In this document: in pieces, positions 1-6,905 of the stretch
Position numbering within the stretch: the first letter of the stretch is position 1
Layout of the letters: the number at the start of each line of letters is the position of its first letter
Assembly (NCBI GenBank): GCA_964392615.1
Contig: CAYMRB010000133.1
Coordinates: forward strand, 1-21,403
DNA: 21,403 bases
Direction: 5' to 3'
Origin: CAYMRB01 sp964392615
GTDB taxonomy: Bacteria; Planctomycetota; UBA8108
The notes under the pieces: generated by a model
Databases searched by the model: none
What the model was told of the DNA's origin: nothing
The model's input: the letters and a program-made list of their open reading frames with translations, nothing else
Translations under genes and position numbers: made by a program

Positions 1-56
1 CGGAGTCGGAGTCGGAGTCGGAGTCGGAGTCGGAGTCGGAGTCGGAGTCAGAGTCG
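1..56. repeat. Hexanucleotide tandem repeat tract (GTCGGA unit)
   Basis: About nine head-to-tail copies of a 6-base unit (GTCGGA in one phase), the last with one G-to-A change. The tract begins at the window edge, so its true length is unknown. The same unit recurs in opposite orientation at 1436-1483. One plus-strand phase (bases 3-80) reads as alternating Glu-Ser codons, then Gln-Gln-Pro-Pro-Arg-Ile-Glu and a TAG. The tract could therefore be the coding tail of a gene cut off by the edge. The second tract lies almost wholly between genes, so an intergenic simple repeat is more likely. Confidence 0.9.
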
Positions 57-93
57 CAACAGCCCCCTCGGATCGAGTAGATTGAACGCTCCA

Positions 94-116
94 CGCGGCG
101 CTGTACGCGCGCCGCG
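94..116 (+). other. Perfect 8-bp hairpin in the leader of the oxidoreductase gene
   Basis: CGCGGCGC at 94-101 pairs exactly with GCGCCGCG at 109-116 around a 7-base loop. It ends 12 bases before the ribosome binding site of the next gene. No T-run follows on either strand, so a classical terminator is unlikely. It may be a leader structure, or chance in GC-rich DNA. Confidence 0.35.
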
Positions 117-128
117 AAAGCGCATGAC

Positions 129-132
129 GGAG
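129..132 (+). promoter_or_regulatory. Ribosome binding site of the oxidoreductase gene
   Basis: GGAG with a 7-base spacer to the ATG at 140. It fixes that start and places the Tat motif at residues 7-15. Confidence 0.7.
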
Positions 133-139
133 ACGACCG

Positions 140-1417
140 ATGGCCACGACGCACCTGACCCGCCGCCGTTTTCTCGCCGCTTCGGCCGCCGCGCTCGCGG
201 CTCCGATGATCGCACCTGCCGAGGTGCTCGGGCTGGGCGAGGCGGTTCCTCCGAGCGAGCGGATCGTCCTCGGCGGCATCGGCATCCGTCACCGCGGCGG
301 TGTCGTCCTCGGGCACATGCTGCGGCAGCCGGACGTCCGGTTCGTCGCCATCGCCGACGTCCGCGCGGATCAGCGTCGCAACGTCAAGGCGCTCGCGGAC
401 CGCACGTACGGCGACGCCGCCTGCGCGACGTACCGCGACTTTCGCGAGCTGCTCGATCGCGATGACATCGACGCCGTCGTCATCGCGACAGGTGACCGGT
501 GGCATGCGCACGCGTCGATGCTCGCCGCGCGCGCCGGCAAGGACGTGTATTCGGAGAAGCCGTGCGCGATCACGATGGGGCTTGCCCGCGACCTCGCCGA
601 GACGATCAACCGCCACGGCCGCGTGTTCCAGGCCGGCACCCAGCGGCGCAATGTCGGCAACTTCGACGCAGCTGTCGAGCTCGCCCGCAGCGGCAAGCTC
701 GGTCGTCTGCACACGCTGCACGCGTCGATCTACAGGCTGCGCGAGTCGCACGCGTGGCTCCCCGGGCAGCCCGCGCCGCCGCGCGACGAGATCGACTGGA
801 ACCTGTGGCTCGGCCCGGCACCGTGGCGGCCGTACAACCGCGCGTACGTCGACGGCGCCTGGCGCGGCTACTTCGACTTCGACTCCGGCGGCACGCTGCA
901 CGATTGGGGGGCACACACCCTCGACCTGTGTCAGTGGGCGAACGACGCGGACGGCACCACGCCGATCGAGTTCGAGTGGGTCGATCGGCCGAACGACAAC
1001 GTGATCGTCGGCCGGTACGCCAACGGCGTGAAGCTCGTGCTGCGCTCACAAGGGTGGATGGGCCTCGGCACCTGCCCGGTGCGATTCGAAGGCGACGAGG
1101 GCTGGGTCGAGGTCGGCGATTCCGGTCGCACCGCCGTCTGGCCGGAGTCGCTCCGCGACGCATCGGCCAGCATCGCGATTCGCGGCACTTCCCCGCAACA
1201 CCACGTGCGCGATTTCTTCGACTGCGTCAAGTCACGAGCGAAGCCGCGCGCGAACGCGGACGTCATGCGGTCGTCGCACATCGCTTGTCACGCCGCCTAC
1301 ATGGCGTGGCTGTTTCGACGCAAGGTGACGTTCGACCCGGTGCGCGAGGCGTTCGTCGGCGACGAGGAGGCGAACCGCATGCGCACGCGACCGGAGCGGG
1401 AAGGCTGGAGACTCTGA
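140..1417 (+). CDS. Gfo/Idh/MocA-family oxidoreductase with Tat signal
   Basis: A predicted NAD(P)-dependent sugar or polyol oxidoreductase, probably exported folded to the periplasm. The N-terminus has a twin-arginine motif (TRRRFLAAS, residues 7-15) followed by an Ala-rich hydrophobic stretch. A Rossmann fold follows with the glycine motif GGIGIRHRG (45-53). The family's EKP motif (139-141, in YSEKPCA) carries the catalytic-region lysine. In the C-terminal substrate domain HDWGAHTLD (254-262) supplies the usual Asp/His pair. At 425 residues the length is normal for the exported subgroup, which is much expanded in Planctomycetota. The ATG start is supported by GGAG at 129-132, seven bases upstream. 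It stands alone on this strand, flanked by two hexamer repeat tracts and converging on the isomerase gene. The substrate cannot be told from sequence. Confidence 0.93.
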   Translation: MATTHLTRRRFLAASAAALAAPMIAPAEVLGLGEAVPPSERIVLGGIGIRHRGGVVLGHMLRQPDVRFVAIADVRADQRRNVKALADRTYGDAACATYRDFRELLDRDDIDAVVIATGDRWHAHASMLAARAGKDVYSEKPCAITMGLARDLAETINRHGRVFQAGTQRRNVGNFDAAVELARSGKLGRLHTLHASIYRLRESHAWLPGQPAPPRDEIDWNLWLGPAPWRPYNRAYVDGAWRGYFDFDSGGTLHDWGAHTLDLCQWANDADGTTPIEFEWVDRPNDNVIVGRYANGVKLVLRSQGWMGLGTCPVRFEGDEGWVEVGDSGRTAVWPESLRDASASIAIRGTSPQHHVRDFFDCVKSRAKPRANADVMRSSHIACHAAYMAWLFRRKVTFDPVREAFVGDEEANRMRTRPEREGWRL

Positions 1418-1435
1418 GGGAGCAGGGGCGCTGAC

Positions 1436-1483
1436 GTCGAGTCCGAGTCCGACCCCGACACCGACCCCGACACCGACTCCGTC
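1436..1483. repeat. Degenerate hexanucleotide repeat tract (NCCGAC unit), inverted relative to 1-56
   Basis: Eight consecutive 6-base units of the form NCCGAS (GTCGAG, TCCGAG, TCCGAC, CCCGAC, ACCGAC, CCCGAC, ACCGAC, TCCGTC). TCCGAC is the reverse complement of the GTCGGA unit at 1-56, so the two tracts flank the oxidoreductase gene in inverted orientation. This copy is more diverged, mostly at the first base of each unit. It fills most of the 64-base gap between two convergent genes and its last two bases fall inside the isomerase stop codon. Confidence 0.85.
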
Positions 1484-2939
1484 AACCGCGTCCGAATGGC
1501 GCCGTCATCTCGACCTCGCCGTAGACTCGCTGGCCGTGGAAGTACGGCTTGAAGCCGAGGTACTTCGTCGTTGCCTCGTAGAGCACGTTCCCGACGTGAC
1601 CCTTCGTGAACGCGGCGTGGTGCGGGAAGTGTTGCAGGATGACCTCGCGGTAGAGCTCCGGCAGGCCGGGGACTCGCGTCCAGCCGTAGGCCCCGAATGT
1701 CGCGCCGTCCGCGTCGACGACTTCGCCCTCCGAGAGCACGATGCCGTACGTGCCGGCCTCGACCTCGGCGATGCGCGCGACGGTCACCGGACCCGGCGCC
1801 ATCTTTGCCTGCAGCGTCCCGACGACCCGGTCCGGCGACTCGGTTCTGGCGAGGATGTCGTTCGGTCGGATCACCGGGCGCTCACCGAGAAGGCTCGGCG
1901 GGTAGACGCCGCAGTGCCAGAGGTTGACCACCTCGGGGTCGTTCGGGTGGAGGTTGTTCCAATCGGCGAGCGCTGCAGGGCCGTCCGCGGCGAGCTGGAG
2001 CGCATACATGCTGAGCGCGCCGACGACGTCCGCCTCGCATGCGCAGGGAGCTCCTGTCTCGCCCAGGCGAGCCATGGACGTGCATGCGCAGATGCCGAGG
2101 TTGCGCTGAAGGGATGACCAGCACTGGACGGCCAGCGCGTCCAGCTCGCGCTCGTCGATGAATTCGCGCAAGGCCAGCTCGAACTTCGCCATCGTGCGCA
2201 CGGCGGTGTCGGGCGCCGAGCCCCGGTCGGCCATCGCGTCGATCTCGTCCAGGATCTTGCCGACCCCCTCGTCACCGTCGTCGAGCTCCTGCACGCGAGC
2301 GACGATCTCCGAGAGGTCGAGCGTCACCACCGTGGCGCCGAGTCGCTGGAGAGATCGCTCGTCGTAGCGACACGTCCAGAACGGATCGGGCCGCGCTCCG
2401 ACTTGGCCGATGCGTGCCGAACGGATTCCCGCGACGACGCGACACACCGCGGCGAAGTCGGCGAAGTCCTTCGCGAGCTTCTCGTCGTCCGGGAATCCGA
2501 TCGGCTGCGAGCCTACCGTGTACCCGTAGCCGACCTCGCGCAGCACCTCGCAGATCGAGATCAGGCCGCAGAACGAGTCACGGCGATCCATGCCCGGCGT
2601 GAGGACGCCCTCCTCCTGTCCACCGAACACGAACAGCGGCACGTCGAGGCCGCTCTCCTTCAGCGCGAACGCGACGCCCTGCTCGTCGCCGAAGTTCATC
2701 GCGCCGATGACGATGCCGTCGACGCGGCTGTCGCGGAACAGCGCTCCGACCTTGCGCGCCTCCTCCAGCGTCTCGACGCAGCCGCGGTGCGTCAACGACT
2801 CGTCCGGCACGACGACGTCCACGCCGAGGCCCTCCAGGACCCGCAGGGTGCGCGCCCTCAAGTCGGCGGCGAGCTCGATGCTGAAGACGTTGCGACTCGC
2901 GGGGATCAGGCCCAGCTTGACTCTACGATTCCGCTTCAT
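1482..2939 (-). CDS. L-fucose/L-arabinose isomerase-family protein
   Basis: A predicted cytoplasmic aldose-ketose isomerase, 485 residues. The C-terminal half carries the family's metal site. Glu302 (in CEADVVG) and Asp326 (in ADWNNL) are 24 residues apart, the same spacing as the metal-binding Glu/Asp pair of E. coli L-fucose isomerase. His448 (in FTKGHVG) is the likely third ligand; His342 (in LWHCG) is another conserved-looking histidine. The N-terminal half (about 1-180) has the alternating beta-alpha pattern of the family's first two domains. I start it at the ATG whose codon ends at 2939, because GGAG-rich sequence lies just upstream and the protein then begins MKRNRRVKLGLIP. An extension to 3089 would lie inside the acyltransferase gene. 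It overlaps that gene by 17 bases, so the two are probably translationally coupled. The true sugar is unknown. Confidence 0.88.
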   Translation of the reverse strand: MKRNRRVKLGLIPASRNVFSIELAADLRARTLRVLEGLGVDVVVPDESLTHRGCVETLEEARKVGALFRDSRVDGIVIGAMNFGDEQGVAFALKESGLDVPLFVFGGQEEGVLTPGMDRRDSFCGLISICEVLREVGYGYTVGSQPIGFPDDEKLAKDFADFAAVCRVVAGIRSARIGQVGARPDPFWTCRYDERSLQRLGATVVTLDLSEIVARVQELDDGDEGVGKILDEIDAMADRGSAPDTAVRTMAKFELALREFIDERELDALAVQCWSSLQRNLGICACTSMARLGETGAPCACEADVVGALSMYALQLAADGPAALADWNNLHPNDPEVVNLWHCGVYPPSLLGERPVIRPNDILARTESPDRVVGTLQAKMAPGPVTVARIAEVEAGTYGIVLSEGEVVDADGATFGAYGWTRVPGLPELYREVILQHFPHHAAFTKGHVGNVLYEATTKYLGFKPYFHGQRVYGEVEMTAPFGRG

Positions 2940-3675
2940 GGCTCTCCGCTCCGGTGCGCTCGCGTCCACCGATCTCGAATCCTCGCCAGGCATGCGCCGC
3001 ATCCCACAACGCGTCGAAGTCGCGGTCGGTCTCTTCGGTCCACGCGCGCAATTCGGCTTCGACGTCGGCTCGGAACCGCTCGAGCTCATCGCGATCGAGA
3101 TCCGGCGGCACGTGGATGCGTCGGCCGATGCGGATCAGCGCGCGGCTGAACGGCCGCGGCAGCCAGAACCGATCCCACGATGGCAGCTGCCATGGCCGAT
3201 CGAGCCCGACGGTGCTCAAGCAAAGCGGCAGGCCCGTGCGCGAAGCGAGATAGACGGCACCGGACTGTAGCACGTACGGCGGGCCACGCGGCCCGTCCGG
3301 CGTGATCGCGAAGCGCACCGGCTCGGTGCTGCGCTCGACCAGCTCGCGAATCGCCTGCACCCCGCCGCGCGTCGTCGAGCCGCGCACTGCGTGGTGTCCG
3401 ATGCCGTCGATCACGCGCGCCAGCATCTCACCGTCGGCGTGGCGGCTGACGAGCGTCGTGATTCCGGCGCCGGCGAATCGCGTCGTCAGCGTGAACAGCC
3501 GCTGATGCCAGACAAGCGCGACGACCTCCGGGATCACGATGCGCCCGTCGCGCACGTCGAAATCGACCGAACTCCAGCGCGTGCGCAGCGTCGCGGTCCA
3601 CACGCGCGTCACAGGGGGACCGAACACGCCGATCGCCCAATTGCGCGCCTTGCGGCGACTATGGCGGTCGAACAT
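2923..3675 (-). CDS. Lysophospholipid acyltransferase-like protein (DUF374)
   Basis: A predicted membrane-associated acyltransferase of the LPLAT/DUF374 group (related to lipid A and phospholipid acyltransferases), 250 residues. Family landmarks are a His block WHQRLF (56-61), LVSRHADGEMLARVI (75-89) followed by the HHAVRGSTTRGG region (94-105), and ITPDGPRGPP (124-133), then LQSGAVYLASRTGLP. The C-terminal tail (about 200-250) is charged and probably helical. The start is well supported: GGGAG sits five bases before the ATG (3681-3685). It is the first gene of a minus-strand pair, with the sugar isomerase-like gene overlapping its end by 17 bases. It diverges from mqnA. DUF374 proteins are typical of Gram-negative-type envelopes. 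Its acyl donor and acceptor are not known. Confidence 0.85.
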   Translation of the reverse strand: MFDRHSRRKARNWAIGVFGPPVTRVWTATLRTRWSSVDFDVRDGRIVIPEVVALVWHQRLFTLTTRFAGAGITTLVSRHADGEMLARVIDGIGHHAVRGSTTRGGVQAIRELVERSTEPVRFAITPDGPRGPPYVLQSGAVYLASRTGLPLCLSTVGLDRPWQLPSWDRFWLPRPFSRALIRIGRRIHVPPDLDRDELERFRADVEAELRAWTEETDRDFDALWDAAHAWRGFEIGGRERTGAESHEAES

Positions 3676-3725
3676 GTGAACTCCCGGGTTCTTCTGCGGT
3701 TCGAGAACGGTCGGCGGCGTTGGGA

Positions 3726-3754
3726 ATGCTGCCGACCCTTGGTCTGCTTGTCAA
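3726..3754 (-). promoter_or_regulatory. Candidate promoter of the DUF374-isomerase unit
   Basis: Read on the minus strand, a perfect TTGACA (3754-3749) is followed after 17 bases by CAGCAT (3731-3726), a weak -10 with 3 of 6 matches. The -35 overlaps the -35 of the mqnA promoter on the other strand. Confidence 0.45.
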
Positions 3755-3775
3755 CCATCGGCGCGCTGCTATAAT
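3748..3775 (+). promoter_or_regulatory. Promoter of mqnA
   Basis: TTGTCA (3748-3753), a 16-base spacer, and a perfect TATAAT (3770-3775). Transcription would begin near 3782, about 30 bases before the first ATG. This is the best sigma-70-type promoter in the window. Confidence 0.7.
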
Positions 3776-3811
3776 CCGCGGCTCTCCGTTCGCTCTTCCA
3801 GACACGCACAC

Positions 3812-4726
3812 ATGGCGCCTCGAACGACTGACGACGAGCAGGCTGCGGCCGACGCGATGAAGACGCTGCGCGTCGGCGGTATCGACTACTTGAACTCGCT
3901 GCCCCTCTTGTGGGGCCTCGACGACGAGGTCGAGCCGCCGGCCGGCGATCGTGGCGTCGATGGGCTGCGCTTGTGTCTGGGGAATCACGTGCCGAGCCGC
4001 CTCGCGGCGATGCTGGAATCCGGCGAGCTCGACGTCGCGCTCGTGCCGGTCGTCGCCGTCGCCGAGCATCCGGACTGGCGCGTCGTGCCGGACATCTCGA
4101 TCGCCAGCTACGGCGCCGTGCGCAGCATTCGCCTCTACTACCGCAGGCCGCTCGCGGAGTGTCGCACGGTCGCGCTCGACACGTGCTCGCGCACGTCGCG
4201 TCTTCTGACGCGTCTCCTGTTCCGAGACGTGTGGGGCGGTGAACCGAGCTTCGTCGACGCCGATCCGTCCGAGCTGTGGCCGGCGCTATCGGCTCCCGAT
4301 CCGGATGCTGCTACGTTCGACGCGGCGCTCCTGATCGGCGACGCGGCGCTGCGCAGCGGCGCCTTTCGCCATTGGGACGATATCGACCTCGGTACCGAAT
4401 GGACGCGCTGGACCGGTCTGCCGTTCGTCTACGCGGTCTGGGCGTGTCGCGGTCTGGAAGATGACGATCCTGTGGCGCGCCCGCTGGCGAAGCGGCTCTT
4501 GAGGGCGCGCGATCTCGGCGTCGGGCACATCGACGACATCGTCGCAACGGCGCGCCTGCCGGCGGGCTTCTCGGTCGTCGACGCGCGGCGCTACCTTCAC
4601 CGCACGATTCGCTTCGAGCTCGGCGACGACGAGCTGCGCGGGATGGCGCTGTTCTTCGAGCACCTGCGCACGGCCGGACTGACGGACACCGCCGCGTTCG
4701 AGCCGCGGTTCCTACCCGACTGTTAG
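3812..4726 (+). CDS. mqnA: Chorismate dehydratase MqnA (menaquinone, futalosine pathway)
   Basis: Converts chorismate to 3-enolpyruvylbenzoate (3-[(1-carboxyvinyl)oxy]benzoate), the first committed step of the futalosine route to menaquinone. The protein has the MqnA/MqnD periplasmic-binding-like fold. Hallmarks are GGIDYLNSLPL near the N-terminus, LGNHVPSRLAAML and LDVALVPVVA, the segment SRTSRLLTRLLF, LIGDAALR, and GLPFVYAVWACR. The ATG at 3812 is the first after a strong promoter and gives 304 residues. Homologues usually begin near MKTLRVGGIDYLNS, which corresponds to the ATG at 3857 (289 residues). Neither start has a clear Shine-Dalgarno, so the true start is open. No other mqn genes are in the window. 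Its TAG overlaps the TAA of the convergent FGGY-like gene. Confidence 0.92.
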   Translation: MAPRTTDDEQAAADAMKTLRVGGIDYLNSLPLLWGLDDEVEPPAGDRGVDGLRLCLGNHVPSRLAAMLESGELDVALVPVVAVAEHPDWRVVPDISIASYGAVRSIRLYYRRPLAECRTVALDTCSRTSRLLTRLLFRDVWGGEPSFVDADPSELWPALSAPDPDAATFDAALLIGDAALRSGAFRHWDDIDLGTEWTRWTGLPFVYAVWACRGLEDDDPVARPLAKRLLRARDLGVGHIDDIVATARLPAGFSVVDARRYLHRTIRFELGDDELRGMALFFEHLRTAGLTDTAAFEPRFLPDC

Positions 4727-5751
4727 CCGCCGAACAGCGCCGCGCCGCGCCGGTAGACGACGTCCCACGATCGCACGAGCTCCGACGCGATGCCCGTCAT
4801 GAGAGCCGCGCCGAGCGCTGCACTGCCGTCGCGACGGACGACGTCCGCGACCTCGAATCCCGCGTGCTCGAGTTCGGCGCGCGCGCGGCTCGCCGCGTCG
4901 ATCGCATCATCGGCGTCGGCGACCGCGTCGGCATCGTCGCCGGAACCGACGCGTTCGAGGAGCGGCAGGCCGAGCCACGGGCTGCGACGCTCGACCCAGC
5001 CCGCAGGCGGCGGCGCGTCGAGCACACGGCCGGGCGAGTAGAGCGGGCCGCCGCCATCGTCGGGCGCCCACAGACAGCGCTGGCGCGTATCGCCACTGGC
5101 GACGAGGCGCGCCGCGCGCTCGGACGCTCCGGCGACGAGCCACACGCTGGCCGGCAGCCCCGCGCTCCGCATGCCGTCGGGCGACATGCGCGCTGTCGCG
5201 ACCGCGCTCTCGAAGACCGGCGGCAGCTTCTCGCGCGGGATGCCGCGCGGGTCGATCGCCTCGCGTCGCCAATCGCGCCCGGCATCGTCGAGTCCGTCGC
5301 ACAGCGAGACTTCGGTGACGTCCGTCGCGAACGAGCTGCTCAGCGCGAAGCGGAACCAGTCCTTTGGCGACAGGATCATCGCGACGCGCTCCGCAGCGCG
5401 CGGCTGCGCGTCGATCCAGCGCTGCACGTCGTCGAGGACGCGCGGCGCTGGAACGAGGCGCAAATCGCAGACCGGCTCGAGCTGGAGGTCGAGAGCGATC
5501 CAGCCCGGCACGCCGGAGAACCCGACGCCCCAGATCTTGCGCTCGGCGACCGGCGAATCGGCCCAGACCTCGGCGAGCGCGAAGCCGCCCGCCCGCAACC
5601 ACTCGGCGGGATTGACGGTCGCGGTGCCGTCGTCCTCGTGACGGATGTTCGGTATCGGCGTCGTGAACTCGTCGCGAGCCGTCAGATTGCGGCCGACGTT
5701 CGCGATGCATACGCGGTCAGCGGAGAGGTCTATGCCGAGAAAGCGGATCAC
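4723..5751 (-). CDS. Shortened FGGY carbohydrate kinase-like protein, probably non-catalytic
   Basis: The N-terminal part resembles FGGY sugar kinases: FLGIDLSADRV (4-14), WGVGFSGVPGWIALD (74-88), then SPKDWFRFALSSSFATD (128-144) and IPREKLPPVFES (171-182), followed by WLVAGASERAARLVASGD (204-221). Where active kinases carry a GGGDN-type catalytic Asp, this protein has GASER (208-212), with Glu at the Asp position. The second domain is short, with about 120 residues after this point against roughly 250 in full-length members. It keeps only a possible AALGAALMTG (311-320) near the end; residues 270-290 are Asp/Ala-rich. It starts at a GTG 13 bases after malate dehydrogenase and is surely co-transcribed with it. 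It is not recognisably broken by a frameshift. Family membership is fairly sure; a pseudokinase or regulatory role is inference. Confidence 0.7.
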   Translation of the reverse strand: MIRFLGIDLSADRVCIANVGRNLTARDEFTTPIPNIRHEDDGTATVNPAEWLRAGGFALAEVWADSPVAERKIWGVGFSGVPGWIALDLQLEPVCDLRLVPAPRVLDDVQRWIDAQPRAAERVAMILSPKDWFRFALSSSFATDVTEVSLCDGLDDAGRDWRREAIDPRGIPREKLPPVFESAVATARMSPDGMRSAGLPASVWLVAGASERAARLVASGDTRQRCLWAPDDGGGPLYSPGRVLDAPPPAGWVERRSPWLGLPLLERVGSGDDADAVADADDAIDAASRARAELEHAGFEVADVVRRDGSAALGAALMTGIASELVRSWDVVYRRGAALFGG

Positions 5752-5764
5752 GTCGCGGGTCGTC

Positions 5765-6745
5765 TCAAAGAAGGTCGGCGACGACGCTCTTTTCCTGCTC
5801 GAGCTCGGCGACGCTCGCGTCGAGCTTTGCCTGCGCGAACTCGTTCATCTCGAGGCCCTGGACGATCTTCCAATTGCCGTCCGTCGATACGGTGACCGGG
5901 AACGAGGAGATCAGCCCGGTCGGGACGCCGTAGCTGCCGTCGGAGACGACCGCCGCCGAGGTCCAGTCGCCCTCGGGCGTGCCGAATGCGAACGTGCGGA
6001 CGTGGTCGACCGCCGCGCCGGCCGCGGAGGCCGCCGACGATTTGCCGCGCGCCGCGATGATCTCGGCGCCGCGCTTCTGCACGCGCGTGATGAACTCGCC
6101 CTGCAGCCATTCGGTGTCGTCGACCGCGCTCGGAACGGGTTCGCCGCGGACGGTCGCGTGGTGAAAGTCCGGGAACTGCGTCGCGCTGTGGTTGCCCCAG
6201 ATCGTCATGCGCTTCACGTCGTTTACCGTCGCGGCGGCCTTCTTCGCGATCTGGTTGACGGCGCGGTTGTGGTCGAGCCGCGTCATCGCGAACCAGCGGT
6301 CGTCCGGGATGTCCGGCGCGTTGCAGCGCGCGATCAGGCAGTTCGTATTGCACGGGTTGCCGACGACGAGCACGCAGACGTCGCTCGCCGCGCCCTGGAG
6401 CGCCTTGCCCTGACCGACGAAGATCGGGCCGTTCTCGCGGATCAGATCGTTGCGCTCCATGCCGGGGCCGCGCGGCTTCGACCCGACCAGGAGGGCGCAA
6501 TTGCACCCGCTGAAGGCCTGGACCGGATCGTCGGACAGCTCGACGCCGGCCAGGAGCGGGAATGCGGAGTCCTCGAGCTCGAGCGCGACGCCCTCGAGGG
6601 CCTTCATCGCGGGGGAGATTTCGAGCAGCTTGAGAATCACCGGCGTATCCGGCCCGAGCATGTCGCCGCGGGCGATCGAGAAGAGCAGGCTGTAGGCGAT
6701 CTGGCCGGCGCCGCCCGTGACGGCGACTGTGACGGGGGCTGTCAT
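5765..6745 (-). CDS. mdh: Malate dehydrogenase (cytosolic-type)
   Basis: Oxidises malate to oxaloacetate with NAD in the TCA cycle. The sequence shows the Rossmann glycine motif TGGAGQIAYS (10-19), the mobile substrate loop PRGPGMERNDLIRENG with both arginines, VGNPCNTN, the catalytic Asp in TRLDHNRA and the catalytic His in IWGNHSATQFPDF. These mark the 'type 2' group of about 325-330 residues, related to cytosolic eukaryotic MDH, rather than the shorter lactate-dehydrogenase-like bacterial MDH. Two ATGs lie nine bases apart, ending at 6754 and 6745. AGGAG sits one base before the first but ten before the second, so I choose 6745 (326 residues, MTAPVTVAV). It heads a two-gene unit with the FGGY-like gene and diverges from the sugar isomerase/epimerase gene. 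Confidence 0.96.
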   Translation of the reverse strand: MTAPVTVAVTGGAGQIAYSLLFSIARGDMLGPDTPVILKLLEISPAMKALEGVALELEDSAFPLLAGVELSDDPVQAFSGCNCALLVGSKPRGPGMERNDLIRENGPIFVGQGKALQGAASDVCVLVVGNPCNTNCLIARCNAPDIPDDRWFAMTRLDHNRAVNQIAKKAAATVNDVKRMTIWGNHSATQFPDFHHATVRGEPVPSAVDDTEWLQGEFITRVQKRGAEIIAARGKSSAASAAGAAVDHVRTFAFGTPEGDWTSAAVVSDGSYGVPTGLISSFPVTVSTDGNWKIVQGLEMNEFAQAKLDASVAELEQEKSVVADLL

Positions 6746-6755
6746 GCTCGTCATA

Positions 6756-6760
6756 CTCCT
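6756..6760 (-). promoter_or_regulatory. Ribosome binding site deciding the mdh start
   Basis: AGGAG on the minus strand. The spacer to the upstream ATG is one base, too short to work. The spacer to the second ATG (6745) is ten bases, so the second is favoured. Confidence 0.6.
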
Positions 6761-6826
6761 GGTCCGTTGGTCGGATTTCGAGAGATGTGGCGGCCGCGGG
6801 TCGATTCCCGCTTCCGAACATGCATA

Positions 6827-6854
6827 CTCATAGCCAAAATCGCTCGCGTGACAA
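6827..6854 (-). promoter_or_regulatory. Candidate mdh promoter
   Basis: Minus strand TTGTCA (6854-6849), a 16-base spacer and TATGAG (6832-6827). The leader would be about 75 bases and would contain a 5-bp GCGGG/CCCGC hairpin at 6796-6811. Confidence 0.4.
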
Positions 6855-6905
6855 CACTTCAGTTCTTCAGCACCTCAGGAATTTCCGAGAAACCCCACCT
6901 CCGAC

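Noticed and set aside
1..56. A CRISPR array
   Set aside because: The unit is six bases with no spacers, so it is a simple tandem repeat.
2940..3089. A 50-residue N-terminal extension of the isomerase-like protein
   Set aside because: It lies wholly inside the acyltransferase coding region, has no family similarity, and a good ribosome binding site stands before the internal ATG.
6796..6811. A GCGGG-TCGATT-CCCGC hairpin resembling a tRNA T-arm
   Set aside because: The loop has six bases rather than seven, no acceptor, anticodon or D-arm can be drawn around it, and the DNA upstream is the mdh start region. A degenerate tRNA fragment cannot be excluded but is not supported.
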